Made by a program: the position numbers and the translations under genes
The notes under the pieces: model-generated
The model's database searches: none
Told to the model about the DNA's origin: nothing
What the model saw: the letters and a program-made list of their open reading frames with translations, nothing else
Shown: piece after piece, positions 17,834 through 27,006 of the stretch
Layout of the letters: every line of letters begins with the position of its first letter
Position numbering within the stretch: the first letter of the stretch is position 1
From: Bacteroidales bacterium
GTDB lineage: Bacteria > Bacteroidota > Bacteroidia > Bacteroidales > F082
Direction of reading: 5' to 3'
NCBI GenBank assembly: GCA_019454985.1
Contig: JACFNF010000010.1
Span: forward strand, 35,965-99,964
DNA: 64,000 nt

Positions 17834-19018
17834 TCACAATTTTAATTTATGATTGTCGCGATGACGATAAAAGATGTGATCCCAACGGTAGCCTACACCA
17901 TAGCCGATAAAATCGGCACGTCCGGCATGTGCCGTCAGGCTGATAACTCCGAAAAACCGATCGTTGAAATGGTATTTTAAACCAACTTTCTGATATGGAA
18001 TTCCGTCAGACTTTTCAGCTCCGCCCAAATGAAAGCCAAGATCGAAAAGAAAGGAAGTTTTTGAGAGCACCATCTCATAAGCAATGCTAATGCCGGGTTT
18101 GAGAAATTTGTACGTTGGTATTGTTTCTGTTTTTCCTTCTAATTGGTGTCGGTAGGCGAGCACGTCTTTGTCCGAGCCATCATAGGTGAGCTCTAAACCT
18201 AAACCATATTTGCCTTTGAGCGAATGCGGTATCATGAACCGGAACGCTGTATTCGACACATAATAGCGTTTTCCAAGTTTTTGGCTCATGTCAATAGTGC
18301 CAAACGATTGCATCAACTCCATTGAAAAATGTCGTTTGTTGTCATATTCAAACAAACGTAGTACAGGAAGAAATTTCAGCGAAAGGTATGGGTTGGGCGG
18401 GCTGAGATAAAAGTTGAGTCCGGCCACTGCCGAAACGATGTTCAGGCCATAGTTGGGCGTTTTGGTCGAGCCGTTGGAGAAATGCGTCAGGCCGGCTGCG
18501 GCGATGAAGGTAAATCGCGGACTAATGGTCTTGCGGTAATCGAGAAACAAACTGGCAGCCGCATTTATATGGCTTCCGATGGCGTAGTTCCGGAAATTAA
18601 TCACCGGATCAAATTTGTTGGTCAGATATCCTAAACCTACGCCTAACCTAAAGTTAAGCCGGCTGTCAACGTTCGGGTTCAGCGGGAAATTGATGAAGGG
18701 ATAAACTGCATAAGCCTGACCAATCTCATCGAAACCGCCCATACCCGAATAATAAAACGAAAATCCGATGGTGGGATAGCTGTAGAGCGCTTCCCAACGC
18801 TGGCGGCCAAAAGTTGATTTCTGGAAAGCGAGCTCCACCGATGGAAAGGCAGCATTGAAACGCTTAAGCTCCTTGTGATGATGCAGATAAAAACCATAAT
18901 GACCACGAAGCTCAATCTGATAATTATTGTCGGGCAGGGGAGGGCGAGGTTGGGCGTGAACCAATCCAAACGGTTGTATCACTGATAAAAACAGGAAAAC
19001 CAACGTGACCATTGCCAT
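17834..19018 (-). CDS. PagL-like acyloxyacyl hydrolase / lipid A deacylase family barrel
   Basis: After a signal sequence (MAMVTLVFLFLSVIQ onward) the protein has the aromatic, alternating pattern of an outer-membrane barrel. The segment THFSNGS resembles the catalytic H-x-S-N motif of the PagL lipid A 3-O-deacylase family (mid-protein, about residues 185-195). Family knowledge suggests removal of an ester-linked acyl chain from lipid A, but activity is not shown by sequence alone. The protein is about twice the length of PagL. The open frame runs up to a TTG at 19096; I prefer the ATG at 19018, which opens directly on the signal peptide (ATG at 19012 is also possible). It is co-directional with the GIN lipoprotein (6-nt gap). 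Confidence 0.68.
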   Translation of the reverse strand: MAMVTLVFLFLSVIQPFGLVHAQPRPPLPDNNYQIELRGHYGFYLHHHKELKRFNAAFPSVELAFQKSTFGRQRWEALYSYPTIGFSFYYSGMGGFDEIGQAYAVYPFINFPLNPNVDSRLNFRLGVGLGYLTNKFDPVINFRNYAIGSHINAAASLFLDYRKTISPRFTFIAAAGLTHFSNGSTKTPNYGLNIVSAVAGLNFYLSPPNPYLSLKFLPVLRLFEYDNKRHFSMELMQSFGTIDMSQKLGKRYYVSNTAFRFMIPHSLKGKYGLGLELTYDGSDKDVLAYRHQLEGKTETIPTYKFLKPGISIAYEMVLSKTSFLFDLGFHLGGAEKSDGIPYQKVGLKYHFNDRFFGVISLTAHAGRADFIGYGVGYRWDHIFYRHRDNHKLKL

Positions 19019-19269
19019 GCCCGAAACAGGAGCCGGCCTGTAAAAAAATAAGCGATTCAAAACAGTATATTGAACTTTCTTTGTAATACCCGGCAAGCGT
19101 TAATACGTTATAAAAGCCCGCAAAGGTATGAAACCATAATAAAGCAGACAAAACAATAACGGATAAACTGGTATCTTGTTGCATGAGCAACGGTTAAATT
19201 GATGCTACTGAAACATGCCGGTTTGCCTAGAAAACCGTACTTTTACGGCCTTCAAAAAAATGAAAGCCG

Positions 19270-20040
19270 ATGCGCGAAAAATTAGAAGCATTTCAAAGAT
19301 TGCTCACCATCATGGATGAGTTGCGGGCTTCCTGTCCCTGGGACAGCGCTCAAACGATTGAAAGCCTGAGACACCTCACCATCGAAGAAACTTATGAACT
19401 CAGCGATGCCATTCTGGAAAACAACCTGGACGAGGTGAAAAAAGAGTTGGGCGACCTGATGTTACATTTGGTTTTTTATTCCAAGATTGGCTCCGAGTTG
19501 GGGGCTTTCGATATTCGCGATGTGCTCAACGGCATCTCGGATAAGCTGATAGTCCGTCATCCGCACATTTATGGCGAAGTAAAAGTGGCCGACCAGGAGG
19601 ATGTGAAATCAAACTGGGAGAAAATCAAACTGAAAGAAGGGAAAAAATCAGTGCTCGAAGGGGTTCCGGAAAGTCTGCCAGCCCTTTTAAAAGCATATCG
19701 GATGCAGGAAAAAGCCGGAGGTGTTGGTTTTGAATGGCGGCATACAGATGATGTGTGGGTCAAAGTGAAAGAAGAAATGGGTGAGCTGGAACAGGAGGTA
19801 AAACGTCAGGCGCCTGTCGAACGACTTGAAGACGAGTTTGGCGATTTGCTTTTTGCCTTGGTCAATTATGCCCGTTATATCGGCGTTAACCCGGAGGACG
19901 CATTGGAACGTACGAACCGAAAGTTCAAGTCGCGTTTTCAATACATTGAGAGAAAAGCCGAAGGCCTCGGAAAAAAACCACACGAGATGAGCCTCGAAGA
20001 AATGGACGGTTATTGGAACGAAGCCAAAAAAGCGGAATAA
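19270..20040 (+). CDS. mazG: Nucleoside triphosphate pyrophosphohydrolase MazG
   Basis: MazG hydrolyses (d)NTPs to the monophosphate and pyrophosphate, cleaning the pool of aberrant nucleotides and influencing ppGpp signalling. The N-terminal half shows CPWDSAQT, EETYEL and KKELGDLMLH, the EExxE...ExxD metal-binding motif of all-alpha NTP-PPases. A second, more diverged copy with EEMGELEQEV and EDEFGDLLFAL lies at about 160-205. This two-domain form of 256 residues is typical of E. coli-type MazG. It stands alone between oppositely directed genes. Confidence 0.95.
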   Translation: MREKLEAFQRLLTIMDELRASCPWDSAQTIESLRHLTIEETYELSDAILENNLDEVKKELGDLMLHLVFYSKIGSELGAFDIRDVLNGISDKLIVRHPHIYGEVKVADQEDVKSNWEKIKLKEGKKSVLEGVPESLPALLKAYRMQEKAGGVGFEWRHTDDVWVKVKEEMGELEQEVKRQAPVERLEDEFGDLLFALVNYARYIGVNPEDALERTNRKFKSRFQYIERKAEGLGKKPHEMSLEEMDGYWNEAKKAE

Positions 20041-20108
20041 TCTTAAGGGCTGGTCTTAGCGACAAAAGTTGTCTATACTGCTGTTGAGATAAAATCAAAT
20101 AAAACATC

Positions 20109-20138
20109 CGGATTTTCATCCACAGAGATGAAAACCCG
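20109..20138. terminator. Imperfect hairpin between convergent mazG and peroxiredoxin genes
   Basis: An 8-bp core stem (TTTTCATC/GATGAAAA) is extended by three G-C pairs after one mismatch and closes a 6-nt loop. T/A tracts are internal rather than trailing, so it is only a candidate terminator. Confidence 0.4.
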
Positions 20139-20173
20139 AATGCAGTACAAATGAATGGGCCCAGTGGGTTACC

Positions 20174-20803
20174 TCAGTGTTTTGCAAGGTATTGCGATAC
20201 ACCCTCGTGGGTTGCGGTCATGGCTTCGTCGCCCGATTTCCAGTTGGCCGGGCACACTTCACCCACTTCTTCGAAATGCTGCAAGGCGTCAATCATGCGC
20301 AAAGCCTCGTCAATGCTGCGGCCAAGCGGAAGGTCGTTCACAATCTGATGGCGAACAATGCCCTGCTTATCAATGAGAAACAATCCTCGATAAGCAACGG
20401 GCTCACCGTTAAATTCCATTTCGCCATCTTCGTTGTAGGAAAACTCACCTGCCAACACATCATAATTGGCCGAAATGGTTTTTGAAAGGTCGGAAACCAA
20501 TGGATATTTCACACCTTCGATTCCACCCTGATTCCGTGGGGTGTTTACCCAGGCCCAATGCGAATATTTCGAATCAACCGAGCAACCGACAACGGCCACA
20601 TCGCGGCTTTCAAAATCGGCTATCCTGTCCTGAAAAGCAATGATCTCAGTCGGACATACAAAGGTGAAGTCGAGCGGATAGAAAAAAAAGATGACGTGTT
20701 TTTTGCCGATATATTGTTGCAGCGAGAACTTCTCTTCAAAAGTACCGTTGATCACTGCGTCGGCTTCAAAATAAGGGGCTTTCTTGCCTACTAAAACTGC
20801 CAT
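20174..20803 (-). CDS. Typical 2-Cys peroxiredoxin (AhpC/Prx1 type)
   Basis: The enzyme reduces hydrogen peroxide and organic peroxides in the cytoplasm. The peroxidatic Cys is C50 in FVCPTE and the resolving Cys is C184 in VCPANW. The 209-residue length and the C-terminal resolving Cys fit the Prx1/AhpC class. A GGIEG segment stands where over-oxidation-sensitive enzymes have GGLG, but the C-terminal YF motif is absent (it ends YLAKH), so the protein may be fairly resistant to hyperoxidation. The reductant partner is not in the window. A promoter motif lies 38 nt upstream. Confidence 0.94.
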   Translation of the reverse strand: MAVLVGKKAPYFEADAVINGTFEEKFSLQQYIGKKHVIFFFYPLDFTFVCPTEIIAFQDRIADFESRDVAVVGCSVDSKYSHWAWVNTPRNQGGIEGVKYPLVSDLSKTISANYDVLAGEFSYNEDGEMEFNGEPVAYRGLFLIDKQGIVRHQIVNDLPLGRSIDEALRMIDALQHFEEVGEVCPANWKSGDEAMTATHEGVSQYLAKH

Positions 20804-20840
20804 AATGTTAGTTTATTGGTCGTTAATAAATATTTATTTG

Positions 20841-20848
20841 CAAAAATA
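20841..20848 (-). promoter_or_regulatory. Putative -7 promoter element for the peroxiredoxin gene
   Basis: The minus strand reads TATTTTTG, matching TAnnTTTG, 38 nt before the peroxiredoxin ATG. No OxyR-type site was recognised. Confidence 0.6.
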
Positions 20849-20920
20849 TACGGTTTTGACTTTTTTCTGTTGTGAAGTATTCAACAAAAAAAGTCGGATA
20901 ATGTTTGAGTTTCGTGAAGA

Positions 20921-22285
20921 TTAATCATGGCGGAGCGATTCTACCGGGTCTTGCTCGGCGGCCTTGCGGGCCGGTAGATATCCAAACACAATGCCTACCG
21001 AAGCAGCCACGCCAAATGAGATAAGAATGGAACCAAGACTTACAATGGTCAGAATATCAGTTGTTTCCATGATGATTCTTGCCATAACGAGTCCCAACAG
21101 TATGCCGATAATGCCACCGCTGATGCTGATGAGCGTAGCTTCCGAAAGAAACTGAAGGATGATATCCATTTTGGTTGCACCAATGGATCGTCTGACGCCG
21201 ATTTCGCGGATGCGTTCCATCACCGAGGCCAACATGATGTTCATGATGCCGATGCCGCCGACTAACAACGAAATGCCTGCAATGGCTCCCAGCACAATAT
21301 TGAAGATATCTTTGGTACGTTGCTCCTGCTTGAGCAGCAGTTCGGGTACTGTAATCTCAAAATCCTCAACGCCAAGATGTCGGCGCGAAAGCATCTGACT
21401 GAGGATTTTCGTCGTGGCATTGAGATTGGCGCTCTCGTCAACCTGAACGATGATGCGATCGAGCTGATGGTAATTGGCGCTTTCATCGCTACCGGATTCG
21501 TTGCCCATCACCGTAACACTGTTGCCGCTGAAGATCGTCGTCGTGCCTCCGTGTAGTGAGCCCGAATTGATGAGCGAGCGGTCTTTATATCGGAGCAACA
21601 CGGTCTGCAGCGGCGCGTAGATGTTGTTGTCAGTCTCCGTCACGGCCTGACTTTCGTTTTTTGAAACCATCGCCACACGTTTTTCGAGCACACCGATGAC
21701 TTTGAGCCAAAGGCTGCCACATTTAATGTGCTTGCCGATGGGATTCTCCAAAGGGAAAAAACGAGTCTTAATCCCCGGCCCGATGATGCAAACTGGACTT
21801 CCTTGTTCGGATTGTTCTTCGGTGAACATGGTCCCCGATTCGAGGTTCATGCTGAAAACATGAAAAAAGTCGGGAGTAACGCCATTGAGTTTAGCTTGTT
21901 GCCTCAGACCATCCTTGATGATACTGGTTTCGTACACCACTTCGGGGCTGACGCGGTTTACGGTTGGGATAATCTCGGCTATTCCTTTGGCATCGAGAAG
22001 CGTAAGCCCGGGTGAAAACTTTTTGCTTTCCTGCTTGCCTTCACTCTCGTCGCTATCGGTCGAAGCATTTTTTTCGTAACGAGAACTGATGATGATGTTG
22101 TTGACGCCCACCATCTTGATCTGCTCTAGGATTTCTTGTCTTGCACCATTGCCAATGGCCATCATGGCAATGACCGCTGAAACACCGAAGATGATACCTA
22201 AGGCGGTAAGGATGGATCGCGAGCGATTGGCAAAGACCGCTTCGAGCGCTACTTGCAGGATTTCCCAGTATCGTTCAGTTTTCAT
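20921..22285 (-). CDS. MacB/FtsX-type ABC transporter permease
   Basis: The N-terminal segment (ANRSRSILTALGIIFGVSAVIAMMAIGNGA, read as two pieces at 19-36 and 37-48) is a first transmembrane helix typical of MacB permeases. A large periplasmic MacB_PCD domain spans about 50-310. Three further membrane helices form the FtsX core (about 325-350, 380-405 and 415-440). The segment VMERIREIGVRRSIGAT is the coupling helix that would contact an ATPase. No ATP-binding domain is fused and no ATPase gene is adjacent. The start overlaps the stop of the adaptor gene by 4 nt (ATGA), so the two are co-translated. The exported substrate is unknown. Confidence 0.9.
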   Translation of the reverse strand: MKTERYWEILQVALEAVFANRSRSILTALGIIFGVSAVIAMMAIGNGARQEILEQIKMVGVNNIIISSRYEKNASTDSDESEGKQESKKFSPGLTLLDAKGIAEIIPTVNRVSPEVVYETSIIKDGLRQQAKLNGVTPDFFHVFSMNLESGTMFTEEQSEQGSPVCIIGPGIKTRFFPLENPIGKHIKCGSLWLKVIGVLEKRVAMVSKNESQAVTETDNNIYAPLQTVLLRYKDRSLINSGSLHGGTTTIFSGNSVTVMGNESGSDESANYHQLDRIIVQVDESANLNATTKILSQMLSRRHLGVEDFEITVPELLLKQEQRTKDIFNIVLGAIAGISLLVGGIGIMNIMLASVMERIREIGVRRSIGATKMDIILQFLSEATLISISGGIIGILLGLVMARIIMETTDILTIVSLGSILISFGVAASVGIVFGYLPARKAAEQDPVESLRHD

Positions 22286-23703
22286 CGCCGGCCACCCCGT
22301 TGCGGACCACCAGGCATGGATGGCCTGGGCTGTGCCGAATTTCTAAATTGCACATTGCGCCTCATGATATTTTCCTTTTCAGCGGCTTGACGGGCAGCAG
22401 CCTTTTCAGCTTCTTCCTTCATCAAAAGGTCTTCAGCCTGAATACGTTCCATATCCGACTGGCTGATGGGGCTTAGGCGATACGACTCAGGGTCGGAAGG
22501 GAGGAGCAGACTCACCATCTCGCCTTCCTTCAAACCTGCACGGATGATGATCTCGTTTTCGTTGGCTTTACCGGCAATTACCTGCTGACGACGATTTCCA
22601 ACAAAGACATATTGAATGCTGTCTTGTGAATGAATGGCCTCAAGTGGAATATAAAGCACATCTTTCAGCTCGTCGGTGATAATCACGTTTTTTGTGGTCA
22701 TGGCAGGTCTGACGATGGAATCATATTCGTTGACCTCAATTTTCACTTCAAAGACTTTGGCATTGGAGTTTTTGAGTTGTTCGCCGATATTGGCTACTTC
22801 AACCACCTGACCGGTAAACTTCTTGTCGGGGAAAGCATCCACACCGATTTCCACCCTTTGTCCGACTTTCACTTTAGAAATATCAACTTCGTTGACATAA
22901 GTTTTGGTGATCATCTCACGCAGATTGGGTAAAGTGGCCACTACGTTTTCCCACGAACTGATACTCGATCCGACACCTCTTTTTTTGCCATCCCAGTCGC
23001 GCTGATAAATGACCATGCCGGCTTTGGGTGCACGAATGGTAAATTCCTGACTGAGTTGGATGAACTTCTCGACTTCGGTTTGTTTTTTGCGCAGGGCAGT
23101 TGTAACTTCCGACATATTGGCCACTGCCTTTTCATATTTTAATGAGTAGTTTCTCAAAGCCTGATCGTAAGCCCGTTGTTGACGGTCGAGCTCGATCTGA
23201 ACTTGTCGCTGGGTGGCCGGCGGCTCATAGATTGACTGGTCAACGGCAATCTGTGCCTCTTCCATGGCATATTTAAGATTGACTAATTCGTTGCGGGCAG
23301 CCCTGAGATCCATGGTTGTATCCAACTGTGTTTTGATATAGTTGTTCTGGTACTGCTCTATTTCGATCTGCTGATCTTTGATCTTGTTGGTAAGCTCGCT
23401 GCGGTCGAGTTGAGCCACGTAGTCGCCGCTGTCAACGATGCTGCCGTCGGGGATGATGTCGTCAATCTTGAGCTGCCACAGCCTGGCATCCCGCAGGGCG
23501 GTAGGCGAAGGACCGTTGATCATTTCCGAGCTTTTTGCTTCCAACTCGCCGGTAGTGGTAACGCTTATGGTAAAAAGGCCATATTTAACCGGAGCTTCCA
23601 CAGCGACAGCCTTGGTCTTATCTGTACGTGTAAAATACCAGGCCAGCAAAGTGATACCAAGCAAAACAACGATGGTTATTGTGATTTTCCGCCTCTCTTT
23701 CAT
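22282..23703 (-). CDS. Periplasmic adaptor (HlyD/MacA family) protein
   Basis: One N-terminal membrane anchor (residues 5-24) is followed by a barrel-sandwich half with ELEAKSSEMI, a long coiled-coil hairpin (about 90-215) and a second half with IRAPKAGMV. A beta-barrel domain follows. The protein ends in a charged tail (about 420-473) finishing in Gly/Arg-rich sequence. It should bridge the MacB-type permease to an outer-membrane channel. The open frame extends to 23838, but the first 45 residues lack family character. The ATG at 23703 puts the anchor at the N-terminus. It lies 46 nt downstream of the MoxR gene and overlaps the permease gene by 4 nt. Confidence 0.88.
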   Translation of the reverse strand: MKERRKITITIVVLLGITLLAWYFTRTDKTKAVAVEAPVKYGLFTISVTTTGELEAKSSEMINGPSPTALRDARLWQLKIDDIIPDGSIVDSGDYVAQLDRSELTNKIKDQQIEIEQYQNNYIKTQLDTTMDLRAARNELVNLKYAMEEAQIAVDQSIYEPPATQRQVQIELDRQQRAYDQALRNYSLKYEKAVANMSEVTTALRKKQTEVEKFIQLSQEFTIRAPKAGMVIYQRDWDGKKRGVGSSISSWENVVATLPNLREMITKTYVNEVDISKVKVGQRVEIGVDAFPDKKFTGQVVEVANIGEQLKNSNAKVFEVKIEVNEYDSIVRPAMTTKNVIITDELKDVLYIPLEAIHSQDSIQYVFVGNRRQQVIAGKANENEIIIRAGLKEGEMVSLLLPSDPESYRLSPISQSDMERIQAEDLLMKEEAEKAAARQAAEKENIMRRNVQFRNSAQPRPSMPGGPQRGGRR

Positions 23704-23749
23704 GACTACATTTTTTGGCTTTGGTTTAAAATATGAAAAATAGCATGGG

Positions 23750-24718
23750 CTACATAAACTTTCGAATGATTTGTTCGATGCTGATACCTTCAGCCTCAGC
23801 TGTATAGTTGCGAACAAGCCGGTGGCGAAGCACAGCAATGGCTACAGCTTTGACGTCTTCGATATCGGGCGAAAATTTTCCGTTGAGCAACGCATTGCAT
23901 TTGGCGCCCAGAATAAGATATTGCGAAGCACGCGGACCTGCGCCCCAACTGATGTATTTGTTGGTCCATTCGTGTGCACGTTCGGTTCGTGGGCGGGTTT
24001 TTGAAACCAAACTGACAGCATACTCCATCACATTGTCGGCTACAGGCACTTTCCTGACCAATTTCTGAAACGAAATGATCTCGTCAGCCGTAAGCACCGC
24101 TTTAGGCTCTTCGCCAACTTTGATGGTGGTGTTTTTCACCACCTCAATTTCCTGTTCAAACGAGGGATAGTCGAGCCAGAGATTAAACATAAACCTGTCG
24201 AGCTGGGCTTCGGGCAAAGGATAAGTGCCTTCCTGCTCAATTGGATTTTGGGTGGCCAGCACAAAAAACGGCTCCTGAAGACGATAGGTCTGTCCGGCAA
24301 CCGTAATATGTTTTTCCTGCATTGCCTCGAGCAGAGCAGCTTGAGTCTTGGGTGGGGTACGGTTGATCTCGTCGGCTAAGATAATGTTGGCAAAAATGGG
24401 GCCCTTGATGAAACGAAACCGCCTTTGTTCATCGAGTATTTCCGTGCCGATAATGTCGCTGGGCATCAGGTCGGGCGTAAATTGAATACGATTGTACTCT
24501 AATCCTAATGTACGTCCTATCGTGTTGACTAATAATGTTTTGGCTAAGCCCGGAACGCCAACCAAAAGCACATGGCCCTTACTGAAAATAGCAATCAGCG
24601 TTTGGTGAATGATATCATCCTGGCCAACAATGACCTTTGCGATCTCGCCTTTCAGTTGAAGAACCTTCTCCTGCAAAGCTTTTGCGGCTTCTACGTCCGA
24701 AGAAAATTGTGTTGTCAT
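23750..24718 (-). CDS. MoxR-type AAA+ ATPase
   Basis: MoxR ATPases act as chaperones that help assemble protein complexes, usually together with vWA-domain partners. The Walker A variant GVPGLAKT is at 54-61 and the Walker B LADEINR lies near 113. The segment PPKTQAALLEAMQE follows, and ATQNPIEQEGTYPLPEAQLDRF carries the sensor 1 and arginine-finger region. The length of 322 residues is typical. The usual DUF58 and vWA neighbours are absent. Instead it sits between surA-like foldase genes and an adaptor/permease pair, all on one strand. Confidence 0.93.
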   Translation of the reverse strand: MTTQFSSDVEAAKALQEKVLQLKGEIAKVIVGQDDIIHQTLIAIFSKGHVLLVGVPGLAKTLLVNTIGRTLGLEYNRIQFTPDLMPSDIIGTEILDEQRRFRFIKGPIFANIILADEINRTPPKTQAALLEAMQEKHITVAGQTYRLQEPFFVLATQNPIEQEGTYPLPEAQLDRFMFNLWLDYPSFEQEIEVVKNTTIKVGEEPKAVLTADEIISFQKLVRKVPVADNVMEYAVSLVSKTRPRTERAHEWTNKYISWGAGPRASQYLILGAKCNALLNGKFSPDIEDVKAVAIAVLRHRLVRNYTAEAEGISIEQIIRKFM

Positions 24719-24768
24719 GAGTATTGCTTCTGTCTATGAGTTTGGTTTGTAGGTGAGTCTTTCAGGCT

Positions 24769-26136
24769 TTATTCGTTATTCCAGTTAAACTCAAAGTGGC
24801 ATTGTTGATATTCAGGATGGATATTTACAAAAGCGTTTTTCGATTTATTTTTGATCCAATCGTTCACCATTTTTTGTTTCTTTTCGTTGAGCGCCCATTC
24901 GGCAATACGGTTGTAATCGTCTTTGAGATTGGCCTGATGCGGTTCGGTTTTAAGCATGAGTTTCAAAATCCGGTAGGCATCTTTGCCATCTTCGGTTTTC
25001 ATGGGTACCGGCTCACTGATTTCGCCGGGCTTGAGTTTGTCAATCACAAACGAAACCTGGGGATCAAGGGCTTCTGCTTCAAAACGTACTCCTCCGGTAT
25101 AAGGATTCAACAAATATCCGCCTGTGGTTTTGTTTTCCTCATCGGAAAATTTCTCAACGGCTTTTTCAAAGGTGATTGAATCCATTCGAATCAGGCGAAG
25201 AAGTGAGTCAAGCTCGTTTTTGGCTTTTTCTAAAGCCACAGGGCTCACTTTGGTCATCATCAGGATATGTCTCACATTGACATAATCGCCGCGCCTGCCA
25301 ATCATCTGGATGATATGAAAACCGGCTTGTGTTTCAACAATCTCGCTTACCTCGCCTTCACGCAGCTTAAACGCCACCGCTTCAAATTCGGGATAAAGCT
25401 CACCACGGCCATAAAATCCAAGTTCGCCACCCTTTTTGGCCGACCCGGGGTCTTCGCTGTACAAAATGGCCAAGGTCGAAAAACGCTCCCCGGCCAGAAT
25501 TCGTTTGCGTAAATCGTTGAGTTTTTCTTTGATTTCCATCTTTTCTTCAACACTCACCGGCGGGCGTTTCACAATCTGAGCAATCTCATATTCGGCCGGA
25601 ACAACCGGAATACTGTCTTTTGAAAGGCTTTTGAAATATTGTCGAACTTCCTGTGGGGTGACAACTGCTTTCGACATGATTTCTTCCTGTACTTTCTGAC
25701 CTAACATTTGGTCTTTGACCATGCGCCGGAGTTCATTTTTTATTTCAACGATGCTTTTGTTGTAATAAGACTCAAGTTTCTCCTGCGAGCCCAACTCGTT
25801 GATAAAATATCTTAGCCGGCGCTCCATTTCCTGATCAACTTGGTCGTCGGTAACGGTGATGCTGTCGAGTTCGGCCTGATTGAGCATGAGTTTTTGAAAA
25901 AGCATGTCTTCCAGAATACCGCAGCGAATCTCGCTGGCACTGCCGCTGATGCCCCGCTGTAGCCGCATTTGAATGTATTGGTTTTCGATGTCGGACTGAA
26001 AGATGGCGTTTTTACCCACTACAGCCACCACCTGATCAATCAGGGCAGTCTGCTGAGCTGCGGCAGGGCTGACTGCCAATACCAGGAAGAAAATAATGGG
26101 TATGAGTGTGAAACGTGTGTTGTTGAATGATGGCAT
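24769..26136 (-). CDS. SurA-like periplasmic peptidyl-prolyl isomerase
   Basis: A signal peptide (residues 1-27, ending AAAQQ) precedes a SurA_N chaperone domain with VVGKNAIFQSDI and the helix-rich segment to about 170. Two parvulin domains follow. The first shows GGELGFYGRGE and the second a degenerate version with TTGGYLLNPYTGG. The order N-domain, parvulin 1, parvulin 2, short C-terminal helix is that of SurA, which chaperones outer-membrane barrels through the periplasm. At 455 residues it is close to E. coli SurA. It is the third foldase-type gene in a row. Confidence 0.9.
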   Translation of the reverse strand: MPSFNNTRFTLIPIIFFLVLAVSPAAAQQTALIDQVVAVVGKNAIFQSDIENQYIQMRLQRGISGSASEIRCGILEDMLFQKLMLNQAELDSITVTDDQVDQEMERRLRYFINELGSQEKLESYYNKSIVEIKNELRRMVKDQMLGQKVQEEIMSKAVVTPQEVRQYFKSLSKDSIPVVPAEYEIAQIVKRPPVSVEEKMEIKEKLNDLRKRILAGERFSTLAILYSEDPGSAKKGGELGFYGRGELYPEFEAVAFKLREGEVSEIVETQAGFHIIQMIGRRGDYVNVRHILMMTKVSPVALEKAKNELDSLLRLIRMDSITFEKAVEKFSDEENKTTGGYLLNPYTGGVRFEAEALDPQVSFVIDKLKPGEISEPVPMKTEDGKDAYRILKLMLKTEPHQANLKDDYNRIAEWALNEKKQKMVNDWIKNKSKNAFVNIHPEYQQCHFEFNWNNE

Positions 26137-26157
26137 GGTTTGTCGTGTTTTCGTAGG

Positions 26158-27006
26158 CTAAAAAGTTTCAAAGTCCCCATCCCTGAGGGCTCTGTCGTAA
26201 AGCTCGTCTTGCATCGAACGTAAAAACTCTTGTTTTCGTTTGTTGATAAGGATGTTGCGTATGTTTTCCGTCACCATCTCTATGGGTGAGATGCTTTCAC
26301 TCATTCTATAATCTTTAATGCGGATCAGGTAAATAAACGGCTTGTCGTTAATTTCAATGTAAGAGTTGTTTCGCAAAAAGAGTTCCTGATTGAAAGTTTG
26401 GATAGGCACTTGCTGCAACAAATCATCGAATCGAATCCAGGTTTCATCTCCTATATAGTAGGAGAAGGCATATTGTTTGGCCAGCATGTCAATGGTGGAG
26501 CTGACGATGGTGTCTTTGTCGGAAAGTAAGCTGCGAAAACGTCGCAATTCTTTTGATTTTTCATCGAGTACGACATAAACCGCACGAACAATGTTGTAAC
26601 GCAACTGAAAACTAGCATTATTTCGAACATAGTAATCGTTGATTTCCGATTCGGAGACAATGGTATCAAGCTTTTGCTTGACCAACTCCGATTCGTAGGC
26701 ATAAGTGAGGAGCGAATTTTTGTATTCTTCAAGCTTTTCGCTAAAATCTTTTTGTTTGGTATTCAGATTGCGTTCGGCCTGACGGATGAGCAATTGTCTT
26801 CTGATCCAACCATCAATATAGTTGGAAACCAATGCAATACTGTCTTTTTCAGCGGTTCCAGGATGGACAATATCCCGAAGGTCGGAATTGTAAAGATATT
26901 TGTCATACACCCGTGCCACCGCTGGGTCATCGCTACCCCGTCCGGATGAATTACACCCCGCGAAAAGCGGCAAAAAGAACAATATGATCAGTTTGATCCG
27001 ATTCAT
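26158..27006 (-). CDS. SurA_N-like lipoprotein of the foldase cluster
   Basis: An SPII signal with lipobox LFAGC puts the lipidated Cys at residue 18. The mature protein is helical at first (about 45-115: NYIDGWIRRQLLIRQAERN and onward), resembling the SurA N-domain. A region of parvulin length follows but lacks the usual GG-x-LG signatures, so isomerase activity is doubtful. It is flanked directly by two genuine parvulin-domain genes and overlaps the upstream one by 4 nt (ATGA). A chaperone or docking role at the membrane is an inference from position. Confidence 0.72.
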   Translation of the reverse strand: MNRIKLIILFFLPLFAGCNSSGRGSDDPAVARVYDKYLYNSDLRDIVHPGTAEKDSIALVSNYIDGWIRRQLLIRQAERNLNTKQKDFSEKLEEYKNSLLTYAYESELVKQKLDTIVSESEINDYYVRNNASFQLRYNIVRAVYVVLDEKSKELRRFRSLLSDKDTIVSSTIDMLAKQYAFSYYIGDETWIRFDDLLQQVPIQTFNQELFLRNNSYIEINDKPFIYLIRIKDYRMSESISPIEMVTENIRNILINKRKQEFLRSMQDELYDRALRDGDFETF

